Below are positions 9,737 to 18,584 of a stretch of DNA of 64,000 nucleotides, piece after piece. Each line of letters begins with the position of its first letter. Positions within the stretch are counted from its first letter, which is position 1. The notes beneath the pieces were generated by a model that did not search any database, was not told the DNA's origin, and worked only from the letters and a program-made list of their open reading frames with translations. Origin of the DNA: Prorocentrum cordatum (lineage: Eukaryota; Sar; Dinophyceae; Prorocentrales; Prorocentraceae); contig CAUYUJ010020560.1 in assembly GCA_963575745.1 (NCBI GenBank), forward strand, positions 679,145-743,144, in the 5' to 3' direction. The translations under genes were made by a program, and so were the position numbers.

Positions 9737-11494
9737 TCAATTTTTAATGAAGTACTGCGCCTCAGACACGACGGAGTCGTCAATGTGGGTCACGCTGCGC
9801 ACCGTCATGCCACCTTTTGAACAGCCAGTAATGAGCAACAAGCAGACTCTGTGCTTCGCTCGGTTGGGCGGATCCATTTTGAACGAGAGCAAGTTGTCAA
9901 CTGAGCAATGTCCGTGAATCGTCACTGAGTGGGAACACTCACCGTCAGAAGCGTCCGTGACACCTGGTGTGGACACGACGAAGCCAGCCGCAGTGGATAC
10001 GCACCGAGACTTCTGCGTGGCACGAACGAGAACGACTGCCAAGTGGCAGTTCCGGGTAAGCTGAGAAGCGTCACCCCCGCCACCCGCTGGTGAGTACTGC
10101 ACGCGCATGCCGTAGAAGGGACAAGACCGTATCTCAGAGAGCTGTGCCGCGAGCATTGCATCCTGGCTCTCGCGGCACTGCTTCAGGATCTCCAAGACGA
10201 CATTGTAAGACGTATTCGGGGCGTGCGATATCTGAAGCGGTGAAACGGCCACCACAGTCGTGTTGACGAAAGTCCGTTGAGGTGTGTCATCCTGTGCGTT
10301 CGCAGCCACATTGCGCACGCGTCGTATGATGCGACAATTGCTCAGTGGAGGGAAGGAGATAGCTTTCTCGTCGTGAACTTTTTTGAATTCTTGCATGCGG
10401 TCAATGCCAGTCAAGGCGAAGGCTGCCGCTTGGGATACGCCGACTTTGCACGAGCCACTGAAATCACGAGCAGTAGTCGTAAAGAAGACGCGCTCGCCTG
10501 TGTTCTCCACCACAGAGTCGGCTGGCTCCGGTTCCTCAAGCCTCATCCCATTGACCTGCAACAAGAGTGGCAAGTTTGCATTCGGATCATCCGACGCCAT
10601 AGCCAGAAAGGCACAGCAGGAGAGGAGTGCTTCTCCGGTGAGAATCTGCGAAGCGTGGTCTGGATCCCATGTACCCGCATGAGCGGTGGTCAGCTGCTCC
10701 CGGTCCTTCGCGAAGTCTTGAGTGGCTGCTAAGTCGTGTAGTTGAGTCATTCTGGGACAAGAGCATGCGGAATCCACCACGCGATCTTGCGACAAGTTCA
10801 GCTCCAGTTTGCCGTCGAATTTGCCCGCCACGTTGAGAAACAGCAGCGGTTGTCCTTTGTGAGAGCGACAAAGCTCTATGTTGGTGGATCCCCAGACTGC
10901 AATCACAGCCTCCGCTGTCTTGGAGTTACTCGTCTGTGTGCCGTCGACCAGATGTACACTTGCCACTGGAGGGTGGCCAGCGGGAGTGCGGGTTTCTGAA
11001 ACAGAATGAACCACAGCCATGACATCGAAGCAACGCTGCGATTTGATGTTCATCATGTCTGCCACTGTAGTCGCTGGAGCCGGCGCCGATGCCAAGGAGG
11101 TCTCCTCCGGAGAGCTTTTGAGCACTGGAGTGCAGGTTGTGCGCTTGAGGTCGACCACGACACGAACAGACGTATGCACAAAAGCGCCCTGCTGCCGACT
11201 GTCCAGGCCGACGCTGGAGAGTTTCCACGCCGTCATCGGAGGGAACTTCTTCAGAGCAGCTTCGACTTCTGCTGGAGTTCCTTTGAGGATGGCCTCACAA
11301 TAGTGCTCTGAGTCTGTGCCAAGCAGAATGCATGTGAATCGGTTTGCATGGACTAGCTGGCCATTGTTCCTGCTCTTGTACGAGTACTTGATCTCCCTGG
11401 GCTTGTATACTCGGACAAGGAAGTCTTGGGTTTTGGCGCTGCTCTTCGTGAGAAAACCCAGTGGAGACGTCGGCTGTTCTGCAGCAGCAGCCAT
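9737..11494 (-). CDS. RPA-like single-strand DNA-binding protein of Helitron type
   Basis: This intact 585-residue ORF starts at the ATG giving MAAAAEQPTSP and ends VVSEAQYFIKN. Residues about 25-118 look like one OB fold (FLVRVYKPREIKYSYK onward). Residues about 146-240 look like a second, with a layout close to DNA-binding domain B of RPA1: FDVMAVVHSVSETRTPAG, then VHLVDGTQ, then VIAVWGSTNIELCRSHKGQP. The C-terminal half is not recognised and shows no zinc ribbon. RPA-like proteins are known cargo or partners of Helitrons, coating single strands made by Rep/helicase. A degenerate 19-mer is read in frame as DASQL at about 10050-10068. The neighbours on the same strand are the Rep/helicase downstream and an unassigned ORF upstream. 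No frameshift or internal stop was seen. It could instead be a host RPA paralogue, but position and divergence favour a transposon gene. Confidence 0.7.
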   Translation of the reverse strand: MAAAAEQPTSPLGFLTKSSAKTQDFLVRVYKPREIKYSYKSRNNGQLVHANRFTCILLGTDSEHYCEAILKGTPAEVEAALKKFPPMTAWKLSSVGLDSRQQGAFVHTSVRVVVDLKRTTCTPVLKSSPEETSLASAPAPATTVADMMNIKSQRCFDVMAVVHSVSETRTPAGHPPVASVHLVDGTQTSNSKTAEAVIAVWGSTNIELCRSHKGQPLLFLNVAGKFDGKLELNLSQDRVVDSACSCPRMTQLHDLAATQDFAKDREQLTTAHAGTWDPDHASQILTGEALLSCCAFLAMASDDPNANLPLLLQVNGMRLEEPEPADSVVENTGERVFFTTTARDFSGSCKVGVSQAAAFALTGIDRMQEFKKVHDEKAISFPPLSNCRIIRRVRNVAANAQDDTPQRTFVNTTVVAVSPLQISHAPNTSYNVVLEILKQCRESQDAMLAAQLSEIRSCPFYGMRVQYSPAGGGGDASQLTRNCHLAVVLVRATQKSRCVSTAAGFVVSTPGVTDASDGECSHSVTIHGHCSVDNLLSFKMDPPNRAKHRVCLLLITGCSKGGMTVRSVTHIDDSVVSEAQYFIKN

Positions 11495-12521
11495 GGTAGC
11501 TCACCCGGAGGATCACCGTGGAGCGCACAGTGACACAGGCTGAGAAGCACCGTGCACGGCACGGTGAGACTGGGTGAGCGGATGCGGACAAGGCTCGCTT
11601 TTGCCTCGAACTCCTGCAATCCAAGTTCTTTGAACCAAAACGGCAATGATTACAGAATTTCAAAGTTACAAGTGATGCCTCCACGAAGCACCCCCCCTGT
11701 GGAGTCGAGAAAGCGTGTTGCTGTATGTGTGCGTGACTGGATGGATGTGATGTGTGTGCTGTGTGGTGTACTGTATTGTTTTGTGATGTGCTTCATACTT
11801 GTCTGTGAGTATTCAATTTGCTGCGGCACTGTATGTGGTCTATATATTTTCTTGCGTATGCTGTATGCGGTGCTTGCTCTGTGCTGTGGTGTTCATGCTC
11901 GTGCGATGACTCGATTCTAGCCACCAAGAGAAACTGGTATGCATTCGCTTATGCGAAAAGGAAAACGATATCAAGGAGTTGATATATAATAAGTTGTCCG
12001 CAAACGAGACACTGCTATCAACGCTTTTTATAACTAAACGAAACAGTGGTATCGACCCTACTACAAACATGAGTTGTTTTTTACATGAGGCATTGCCATG
12101 AACGGATTCGGAATTCAATGAACCACATTCAGAACATATGGGGCGCAATGATATCAATATGGGAAGTCTCCGCATATATCAATATGGGGCGACCGCACAA
12201 CAAGCGCATGTAGCAAAGGATCTGCAGGCTGAGAAGCACCGCGTGCAAACGTGAATCAATGCGTTTGGCAACTTAAGCACAGACAGACAGTCTGTGCTTA
12301 GGTTGCCGAACGCATTGATGTGTCCTCACTCTTTCCAATCTTTTTTTTCCTTTTCCAAGTCAATACGGATCGGCGCTGCCCCATCAGCACCTGCATGTTT
12401 AAGGAAGATCGAGATGTGGCCACAGGAGAGAATGCTGTTCATGAGCATACACGCAGGCTGAGCAGCACCGCAGGCTGAGCAGCACCGCAGGCAAACGAAC
12501 AAGGCTTCAGGAACTCGCTGC
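11495..12521. other. Spacer between unassigned ORF and RPA-like gene
   Basis: No gene is supported. It contains a 19-mer copy near 11529, a GT-rich stretch (11700-11900), one unit of the spacer module (about 11930-12250) with a CACTGCTATCAACG core near 12002, a near-perfect hairpin at 12254-12319, and two 19-mers in direct tandem at about 12450-12490. Confidence 0.6.
12254..12319. repeat. Near-perfect 30-bp-stem inverted repeat
   Basis: The left arm ATCAATGCGTTTGGCAACTT followed by AAGCACAGAC pairs with the right arm, whose reverse complement is ATCAATGCGTTCGGCAACCT then AAGCACAGAC. Only about two positions mismatch and the loop is a few bases. A one-armed relative occurs at about 9315-9345 (CAATCCGTTGGGCAACCTGA). 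It could be a Helitron-style terminal hairpin or a fossil foldback; no CTRR-like end was identified next to it. Confidence 0.8.
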
Positions 12522-13754
12522 CTAGTGCGGCCGCATCTTGGGCACCCACTCCTGCACCCACTGCAAGACGTTATTCTTATGCTCGTTCCAAAAGCACAAC
12601 ATTGCAGATATAGTGCAAACAGGTACCGACTTGCCATTACCGCCGGAGCCGAGTGTCAAAGAGATCGCTTTCAAAGCCTGTTGCTCCCGAATCTTCGAAG
12701 TCATGCCGGGCATGATTTTTCTCAAGCCAAGGCGCGATCCGCTTGGAACCGGCCACGAACCAGACAAAGCGCAAAGGTCACCAGGCAGCAAGTGTGGCAA
12801 TGTCAGTTTGGAACTGAGCCCAGCCAGCAAGGTGATTTCCAGAATTCGCTTGCATTTGTATGCTCCACAGCCATCGACCTCGAATTCGCGCTTGTTCGCG
12901 AGTTGGAAGACTAGTTTGACAAGGCTGAGAAGCACCTGTCGCCGCCGAACAGTCTGCAGGGAAGCCGTGCACGACGAGAGCAAACGCGCCATCTTGTTCC
13001 CCGCGACGCGCATGAACTGAACAAGCTGCACTGCCAGGTTGCCGCGACAAATCTTCCCAGGATGTTGGCCGCCACGGTGCACTACCTCCGCAGTATCAAG
13101 GTTGCGCCTGAGGCCTCTCAAATCGTTCTGAGCAAGGTATGGCGCTGCAGCATCCACGGTCGCTGCCAAGCCCGTCATGGCAACAATGTAAATCATGCGC
13201 ACAAGGTGGCGGGAACGTACCAAAACACTCGTGCTGCGCGCACCTCGCAGGCTGAGAAGCACCGCGGCACCATGCTCCAGAGATTCCTGCAATTTGCGTT
13301 GATCGTCAGGGTCAAATGGTTGATATACAGGGTTGTCTGGCGATCGAACACCTGAAACGAATTCGGACAAGAGCTTGTCATTCACACAGCCATGTATTGA
13401 TGCTATGCCTGAGCATATGCAATCACGCGTTTGCTTAGCTGCACATGCCCCACATGCGAAGTGAACTTCTGAATTCGAAGGCGGAGGAAAACTCCGCATG
13501 CGGGAGCGAGCGACGGCATCTCTGAGCAAGCACCGCTCATACCTGTTCCTTGCTGTCTTTAGGCCTAGTAACAATGAAGATATGACATTGAACTGGAGCG
13601 ACACTTTCACAGGACGATTGTACTTGGAGCGCCTAGTCGTTCTCCTCGCAGCACGGCGGCGACCTGAAATCCGCAATCCGACATTGATAATGAGCAGTTG
13701 TCCAAAATGATTTCCTTCAACCCCTTTGTCGAAAGCTGTCCCGGGAGTTTCCAA
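12522..13754 (-). CDS. Unassigned ORF with a P-loop-like segment; may be degraded
   Basis: This 410-codon frame has no ATG at its start (the first codon is TTG; the first ATG is about 85 codons in), so it may be an exon or a fragment. I do not recognise the product. Near the C-terminus is LGSGGNGKS (about 12629-12655), a P-loop-like motif similar to those of D5/SF3 primase-helicases, followed by CFWNEHKNNVLQWVQEW. A Cys cluster, CGACAAKQTRDCIC, lies near residue 100. The two 19-mer copies inside are read as AVLLSL and VLLSL, not the GASQP frame seen in the other three genes. This suggests the frame is wrong there or the gene is dead. A spliced-leader-like site lies about 390 nt upstream. Coding status is uncertain. 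Confidence 0.35.
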   Translation of the reverse strand: METPGTAFDKGVEGNHFGQLLIINVGLRISGRRRAARRTTRRSKYNRPVKVSLQFNVISSLLLGLKTARNRYERCLLRDAVARSRMRSFPPPSNSEVHFACGACAAKQTRDCICSGIASIHGCVNDKLLSEFVSGVRSPDNPVYQPFDPDDQRKLQESLEHGAAVLLSLRGARSTSVLVRSRHLVRMIYIVAMTGLAATVDAAAPYLAQNDLRGLRRNLDTAEVVHRGGQHPGKICRGNLAVQLVQFMRVAGNKMARLLSSCTASLQTVRRRQVLLSLVKLVFQLANKREFEVDGCGAYKCKRILEITLLAGLSSKLTLPHLLPGDLCALSGSWPVPSGSRLGLRKIMPGMTSKIREQQALKAISLTLGSGGNGKSVPVCTISAMLCFWNEHKNNVLQWVQEWVPKMRPH

Positions 13755-14144
13755 ATAATTAACGATGTTTCCGAAATATCAACACACACAAACAACCTGT
13801 AATGCACGAAGCAACGCACCAGAATCCCGCAGAACAGCACTCCCGAAACAATTAAATAAGTATGGAGATGGCTCAAAGCAGAACCCAACGAAGACGAAAT
13901 ACAACATGGGCGGACGGAATGAGCAATGCCAAACCATAGTAGCACTCCTCGGGGTGGCCAAGTCTTTCTTCTCCATGGTGGGAACGACCGCGGGTAAAAA
14001 CCTCCTGGTCACATCTTTTTTCGTTTTCAAAAAGAAATTCTTCACCATGGCTACTACGCCGAGGAGCACCTGGAAGAACTACGCAGGCTGAGAAGCACCG
14101 CGCCACGTGGTCACACGGCGCAAGGCATGTACAGAACAGGACAG

Positions 14145-14165
14145 CTCTAAGCAAAATGGCTACGA
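14145..14165 (-). promoter_or_regulatory. Second spliced-leader-like site
   Basis: The minus strand reads TCGTAGCCATTTTGCTTAG then AG. It shares 13 consecutive bases (CGTAGCCATTTTG) with the remembered dinoflagellate spliced leader and 16 of 21 overall. Like the 8629 copy it continues with GAGCTRTCCT and is preceded by CATCATC repeats, so the two sites share a common 5' region. It is about 390 nt upstream of the unassigned ORF. Confidence 0.5.
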
Positions 14166-14199
14166 AGAGGTTAAGGATGATGATGATGGTGATGATAGG

Positions 14200-15570
14200 A
14201 AACACGGTATCAGTGAGTTGATGTACAATGAGTTGTCCGCAAACGAGACACTGCTATCAACGCTGTTATAACTAACCACAAACGAGACACTGCTATCAAC
14301 GCTTGTATAATTAAAAAGAAACGCTGACATTGACACTACTAGCAATACCAAAGTTGAGTTTAAACGAGGCACTGCCATCAACCGATTCAACTTCCAATAA
14401 AAGAAGATCATCAATGATTTCAGCCTGAAGTGACCCATGGCTATCAATACGAGAAGTCTCTGCAAACTATACACTTCTGGCGACCGCCGCGCACGCGCGT
14501 GTAGGAAATCGTTGATGATGATAGTGATAATGGAGTGGGGGCCAGTAATGAAGATACACTGCTGTGCATTCACTTGCTGCTAAAAAGAAACCCTGCATGA
14601 ATGAGTTGATATACAATGAGTTGTCCACAAACGAGACACTGCTATCAACGCTTGTATAATTAAAAAGAAACGCTGCTATCGACACTTCCACCAATACTAA
14701 AGTTGACTTTAAACGAGTCACTGCCATGAACGGATTCAACTACCAATGAAAGAATATCACAAAACAATTTCAGTCTGAAGTGACCCATGGCTACCAATGC
14801 GAGAAGTCTCTGCAAACTAGACATTTCTGGCGACCGCAGCGGAGACGCGTGTAGCAAAGGATCTGCAGGCTGAGAAGCACTGCAGGCCAACGTGCACCAG
14901 TCTAGGTGATGATGATGGTGGAAATCGGTGATGGTGATGATGATCATGGAGTCGGTGCCATTAACCAACGTACACTGCCATGCATTCACTTATGCTGAAA
15001 GGAAGACGGTATCAGTGAGTTGATATACAATGAGTTGTCCACAAACGAGACACTGCGATCACCGCTGTTGTAACTAACCACAAACGAGACACTGCTATCA
15101 ACGCTTATATAATTAAAAAGAAACCCTGCTATTGACAGTACTAGCCATACTAAAGTTGAGTTTAAACGAGGCACTGCCATCAACCGACTCAACTTCCATA
15201 CTAAAGTTGAGTTTAAACGAGGCACTGCCATCAACCGATTCACAAACGATCTCTGTCTGAAGTGACCCATGGCTATCAACACGAGAAGTCTCTGCAAACT
15301 GAACACCTCTGGCGACCGCAGCGGAGACGCGTGTAGCAAAGGAACTGCAGGCTGAGAAGCACCGCAGGCCAACGTGAACCAGTCGTGGTGATGAGGATGA
15401 TTGAAATCTGTGATGATGATAGCGATCGTGAAGTCGGTTGTAGTAACCAACATACACTGCTATGCATTCACTTATGGTGAAAGGAAACTCGGCATCAGTG
15501 AATTGCTATACAATGAGTTGTCCGCAAACGAGACACTGCTATCAACGCTTTTATAACGAAGCGAACCCAT
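14200..15570 (+). repeat. Tandem copies of a roughly 430-bp spacer module
   Basis: Successive units start near 14200, 14530, 14900 and 15360. Each contains in order TGAGTTGATATACAATGAGT, the CACTGCTATCAACG core, AAAGTTGAGTTTAAACGAGG, GAAGTGACCCATGGCTA, CGAGAAGTCTCTGCAAACT, CTGGCGACCGC, GTAGCAAAGGA, the 19-mer, GCCAACGTGAACCAGTC and a GATGATG run. Single units of the same module occur near 8770-9290 and 11930-12250. Each sits in a spacer of the mobile-element gene cluster. Confidence 0.8.
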
Positions 15571-15759
15571 CATAACACTGTTATCAACGAAAGAATGCTA
15601 TAGAAGGGCAAAGCGCTAAAGTGTGCACCGATGTGTTCGACGACTGCGTATGTAATGATGTGACGATATACAGACTGAGCCCTTCGTGAATGTGTACATG
15701 TTTTTCTGACGCCTACAAACGGCGCTGACGTGTGTGAGAAAATTGTCCGCGCAGCAAAA

Positions 15760-16160
15760 GCCGGCGAAGCGTGCGGGAGCTCGCATGCTGAGAAGAACTA
15801 CGTCTGCAGACCGCCAGCTGCAAAAGGTTGCGAGCGGCTCTTGGAAGATGTTTACGGAACGGAGCTACGGTGTCTGAAAACATTGGCATCGAAGCGAAGA
15901 GCCTCGGAGCCCTGCAGCCTGAGAAACACCGCAGGAACTCGCATACTGAAAAGGAATGCATTGCAAACCGCACGCTGCGAACCCTGCAGGCTGAGAAGCA
16001 CCGCAGGATGTCGCATGCTGAAAAGCACTTGTACTGCAGAGCGCAAGCTGCGAAACCTGCAGGCTGAGAAGCACCGCAGGAACTCGCATGCTTTCGAACA
16101 CTACTGCTCGAGACCGCAGCTGGAGAGCGGCAGACCGCAGGCTGAGAAGCACCGCGGGCA
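15760..16160 (+). repeat. Roughly 73-bp tandem array carrying the 19-mer
   Basis: About five units repeat CTGCAGGCTGAGAAGCACCG then CAGGAACTCGCATGCTGAAA and a GCA-rich linker. Intact 19-mers are at about 15985, 16056 and 16135; diverged ones are at 15779 and 15912. The array lies just downstream of the endonuclease stop codon, probably in its 3' UTR. Confidence 0.75.
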
Positions 16161-16176
16161 GGGAGGCTTGCAAAAC

Positions 16177-18372
16177 TCAGATGTCCTGATCGTCTTGGAG
16201 GAAGTCACGCCAGTCCGGCGGCTGCCAAGAATCGATGATGCGCCTGGAGCCACCGCCCGTGCTGCCGCCGATGTCAAGGCAGTCGCCTCCGGCCCTGCGC
16301 AAACGGCCGTGCCTCAACGCCAGAATCGCTTGGTTGCGGATTTCAAGCAGCTCTCCGCTGTCAAACATCTGCAACACGTCCAGCTGCCTGCGCGTGAGGT
16401 TCGGCTTTGGCTGGCCAGCCTGGGCAGACGGAAGAGCGCCGACACGACGGAGCTCTTCGCGATGGCGGGAAAGCCGCTCCCCCTCGTTGTAGCGCGCGAT
16501 GGCTTCGGCCTTCTGGTGGTGCAGACGGCGCCGCTGTTCCCGCAGAGCTTCCTCGGGAGCTGCTGTATCACGGCCCTCACTGTGATCAGCTTGCAACGCT
16601 TGCGTTAGCATATGACCGTCGAAGCGCCCTGAGAAGGCCAGCACCTCCCAGATCTGTTTGGTGCCGGCCACGCGTTGCAAATGGCGATGCCACCGCTTGC
16701 GCTTCTGGTCTTTTACAAACTTGGCGACGCTACCCAGACCTGCACCCTTGGCCTGGCCACCTCTTCCCGCAGGCTGAGAAGCACCGCGAGAACCTTTCTT
16801 ACCGCCTGGCCCTTTGTTGGGACCCTGCGGAACCGCATGGCCCCCTTGTGGCGCAGACTTGCCTCTCGCTTTTCCCTTTTCGACATCCCGTTCCTGAAGC
16901 GCGCGCTGCTGCCGCGACTGCTCGTACTGGTCGCGAGCTACTCTGACCAATTCCTGGCGCTCAGGCTCCGTGAGAACGTAGCGCATGTCGTCGATGTTCT
17001 TGCTCCGCAGAAAGTCATGTCGAAGCTGAAGGACAGAGAGAATGGCTCGGCCAGTCTCCTCCTGAGACGCAAAGGCCGCGTCATATGCCGAGCCAGGCTG
17101 AGGAGCACCAGCTGGATCAGTGTCCGCTAGCTCCGTGGACTTCCTCTTTTTGAAAAGCAAGAGACTGAGATGAAAGAGGACTTTCGGATCGTACTCATCG
17201 TCGTACCTTTCGTCCCAAAACTGCCTCAGCTCCCTGTGCAAGTCGTTCGCGCGAGTTTGAACGACATCCTCGACGTAGTCGGGATCAGCCGGTGAAGTCG
17301 GTGAAAGCGGAGGAGTAGGGCTCGGCGACCGATCCCAGTGCACAGAAGACTCGGCGTCCGCCTGTACGCTGGCGTCGGCGTCGGAGACGTTTTCGACGAC
17401 AATCTTCCGCCTCTTGCTCTCCCCAGGCTGAGAAGCACCAGGGGGAGTGAGCACAACCGCCACGGCATCGTGTGCGTCGTTGCGCATGCCGCGATCCGTA
17501 AAAGACGCGCCAACGGCAATCGAGCGGAAACGGGCGACTGCTCCGCAGACCGCGACGTGGTCGCCTTTGAGGTCGGCCGGAGTGGCAAGGACCTCCCAGA
17601 GCTTCTCGTCGTTCTGCTGGCGCTGGTAAGCCTCCCGCGCCTCCTGGAAAGTCAGGTTGTCGTCGCCGACTACAAGCAGAACGACTGGCACGTGCGGCTC
17701 CGAAGCATTGAGAATCTGAGCGATGCCGTCCAGGTGCAAGCGGAGATGGCGAACTGTCCGCTTTCGAGTCTGAATGGTCGGCGGTTTCTTGCCGCAGACG
17801 ATGTGCATGTTGGCGATCACCACGTAGAACTTGTCATGGCCTGGTTTGTTCACCTCAAAATGTGAAATGACAGCATCAATCTCTCGCCCGCTAGGAGGCC
17901 TGTAAACTTGGCTGTCTTCGCACGGAGTCACTTCCGCAGGCTGAGAAGCACCGCGGAAGCCCCAGAGAGTCAAGTAGTTGTCGACCTCCGAGAAGCCAAT
18001 GCCATCACCGAAAGGCTTACTGAGGATCTCTGTCACGTTGATCGCTGCTCGGCGAAAGCCTTCACGGAACGCACCGACCTCGCATGCACAGACAATATCA
18101 GCATCAGCGGTCTCCACTATCGTGGCGCACACCCTTCCGAAGTTAGCGCAGTGAGTGGCCGCCTGCTTACCAGTCATCATGCCCTGCTCGAACCCGAAAT
18201 TGAAGGAGGCGACCGTGAAAGACGCAGGCTGCAGAGCGCCAGGACCAGGCGTCTGTCGACCTTCCTCCGCAGGCTGAGAAGCACCGCGAGGCGGCGACAC
18301 TCCGGACGAGCCTCGCGGAGCAGAGGCTGCGGATGAACGTTCCATATAGCGGTACGGCCAGGGGAACGCCAT
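16177..18372 (-). CDS. DNase I-like (EEP-fold) endonuclease, Helitron-associated
   Basis: This 731-residue ORF uses the first ATG (MAFPWPYRYMERSS), four codons inside a longer TTG-initiated frame. The endonuclease/exonuclease/phosphatase motifs are in order: ASFNFG (N58), CACEVG (E98), IANMHI (H190), VVGDDNLT (D237, N239) and NDAHDAVAV (H301, D302). The catalytic set therefore looks complete. The middle is acidic and low-complexity (SPSPTPPLSPTS); the C-terminal half is basic with GKARGKSAPQGG and ends GGSTGGGSRRIIDSWQPPDW then RDFLQDDQDI. EEP nicking domains occur in LINE retrotransposons and, fused to the helicase, in some Helitron groups; no reverse transcriptase is encoded here, which favours the Helitron reading. 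GASQPA/GAPQPG peptides from the 19-mer occur at residues 30-35, 141-146, about 312-316 and twice more. The 141 copy interrupts the catalytic domain between motifs E98 and H190. Confidence 0.75.
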   Translation of the reverse strand: MAFPWPYRYMERSSAASAPRGSSGVSPPRGASQPAEEGRQTPGPGALQPASFTVASFNFGFEQGMMTGKQAATHCANFGRVCATIVETADADIVCACEVGAFREGFRRAAINVTEILSKPFGDGIGFSEVDNYLTLWGFRGASQPAEVTPCEDSQVYRPPSGREIDAVISHFEVNKPGHDKFYVVIANMHIVCGKKPPTIQTRKRTVRHLRLHLDGIAQILNASEPHVPVVLLVVGDDNLTFQEAREAYQRQQNDEKLWEVLATPADLKGDHVAVCGAVARFRSIAVGASFTDRGMRNDAHDAVAVVLTPPGASQPGESKRRKIVVENVSDADASVQADAESSVHWDRSPSPTPPLSPTSPADPDYVEDVVQTRANDLHRELRQFWDERYDDEYDPKVLFHLSLLLFKKRKSTELADTDPAGAPQPGSAYDAAFASQEETGRAILSVLQLRHDFLRSKNIDDMRYVLTEPERQELVRVARDQYEQSRQQRALQERDVEKGKARGKSAPQGGHAVPQGPNKGPGGKKGSRGASQPAGRGGQAKGAGLGSVAKFVKDQKRKRWHRHLQRVAGTKQIWEVLAFSGRFDGHMLTQALQADHSEGRDTAAPEEALREQRRRLHHQKAEAIARYNEGERLSRHREELRRVGALPSAQAGQPKPNLTRRQLDVLQMFDSGELLEIRNQAILALRHGRLRRAGGDCLDIGGSTGGGSRRIIDSWQPPDWRDFLQDDQDI

Positions 18373-18584
18373 TGCAATCAAAACTCTAGTGACGAGGCAC
18401 GTTGAGTAAAATGGACTGCAGTGTCACTAGCAACTCCTGAACCAAGCACGGCTGTCGCGGAAGGAAAATAAAATGTGACCCGAGACTAACCTAGTGAAAA
18501 CTCAGAGAAATCAGTGTGTGTGTGTGACGGTTGTGTCAAGGAATTGAAAGTTGAGATGTGACAGGTCGACAAGGACACTGTGTA
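18373..18584. other. Junction between gene cluster and repeat-rich region
   Basis: Short AT-richer stretch upstream of the endonuclease start. It holds a brief GTGTGTGTG run and no recognisable gene. If the Helitron has a 5' end in this window it should be here, but no clear TC-type terminus could be fixed by eye. Confidence 0.4.

Larger units (their letters stand above)
13755..16176. other. Long spacer between endonuclease and unassigned ORF
   Basis: No protein-coding region is supported. From left to right it holds a 19-mer at about 14084, the second spliced-leader-like site (14145-14165) beside a GATGATG run, three to four units of the roughly 430-bp spacer module (14200-15570), a unique stretch (15570-15760), and a roughly 73-bp tandem array with embedded 19-mers (15760-16160). 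Confidence 0.6.
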
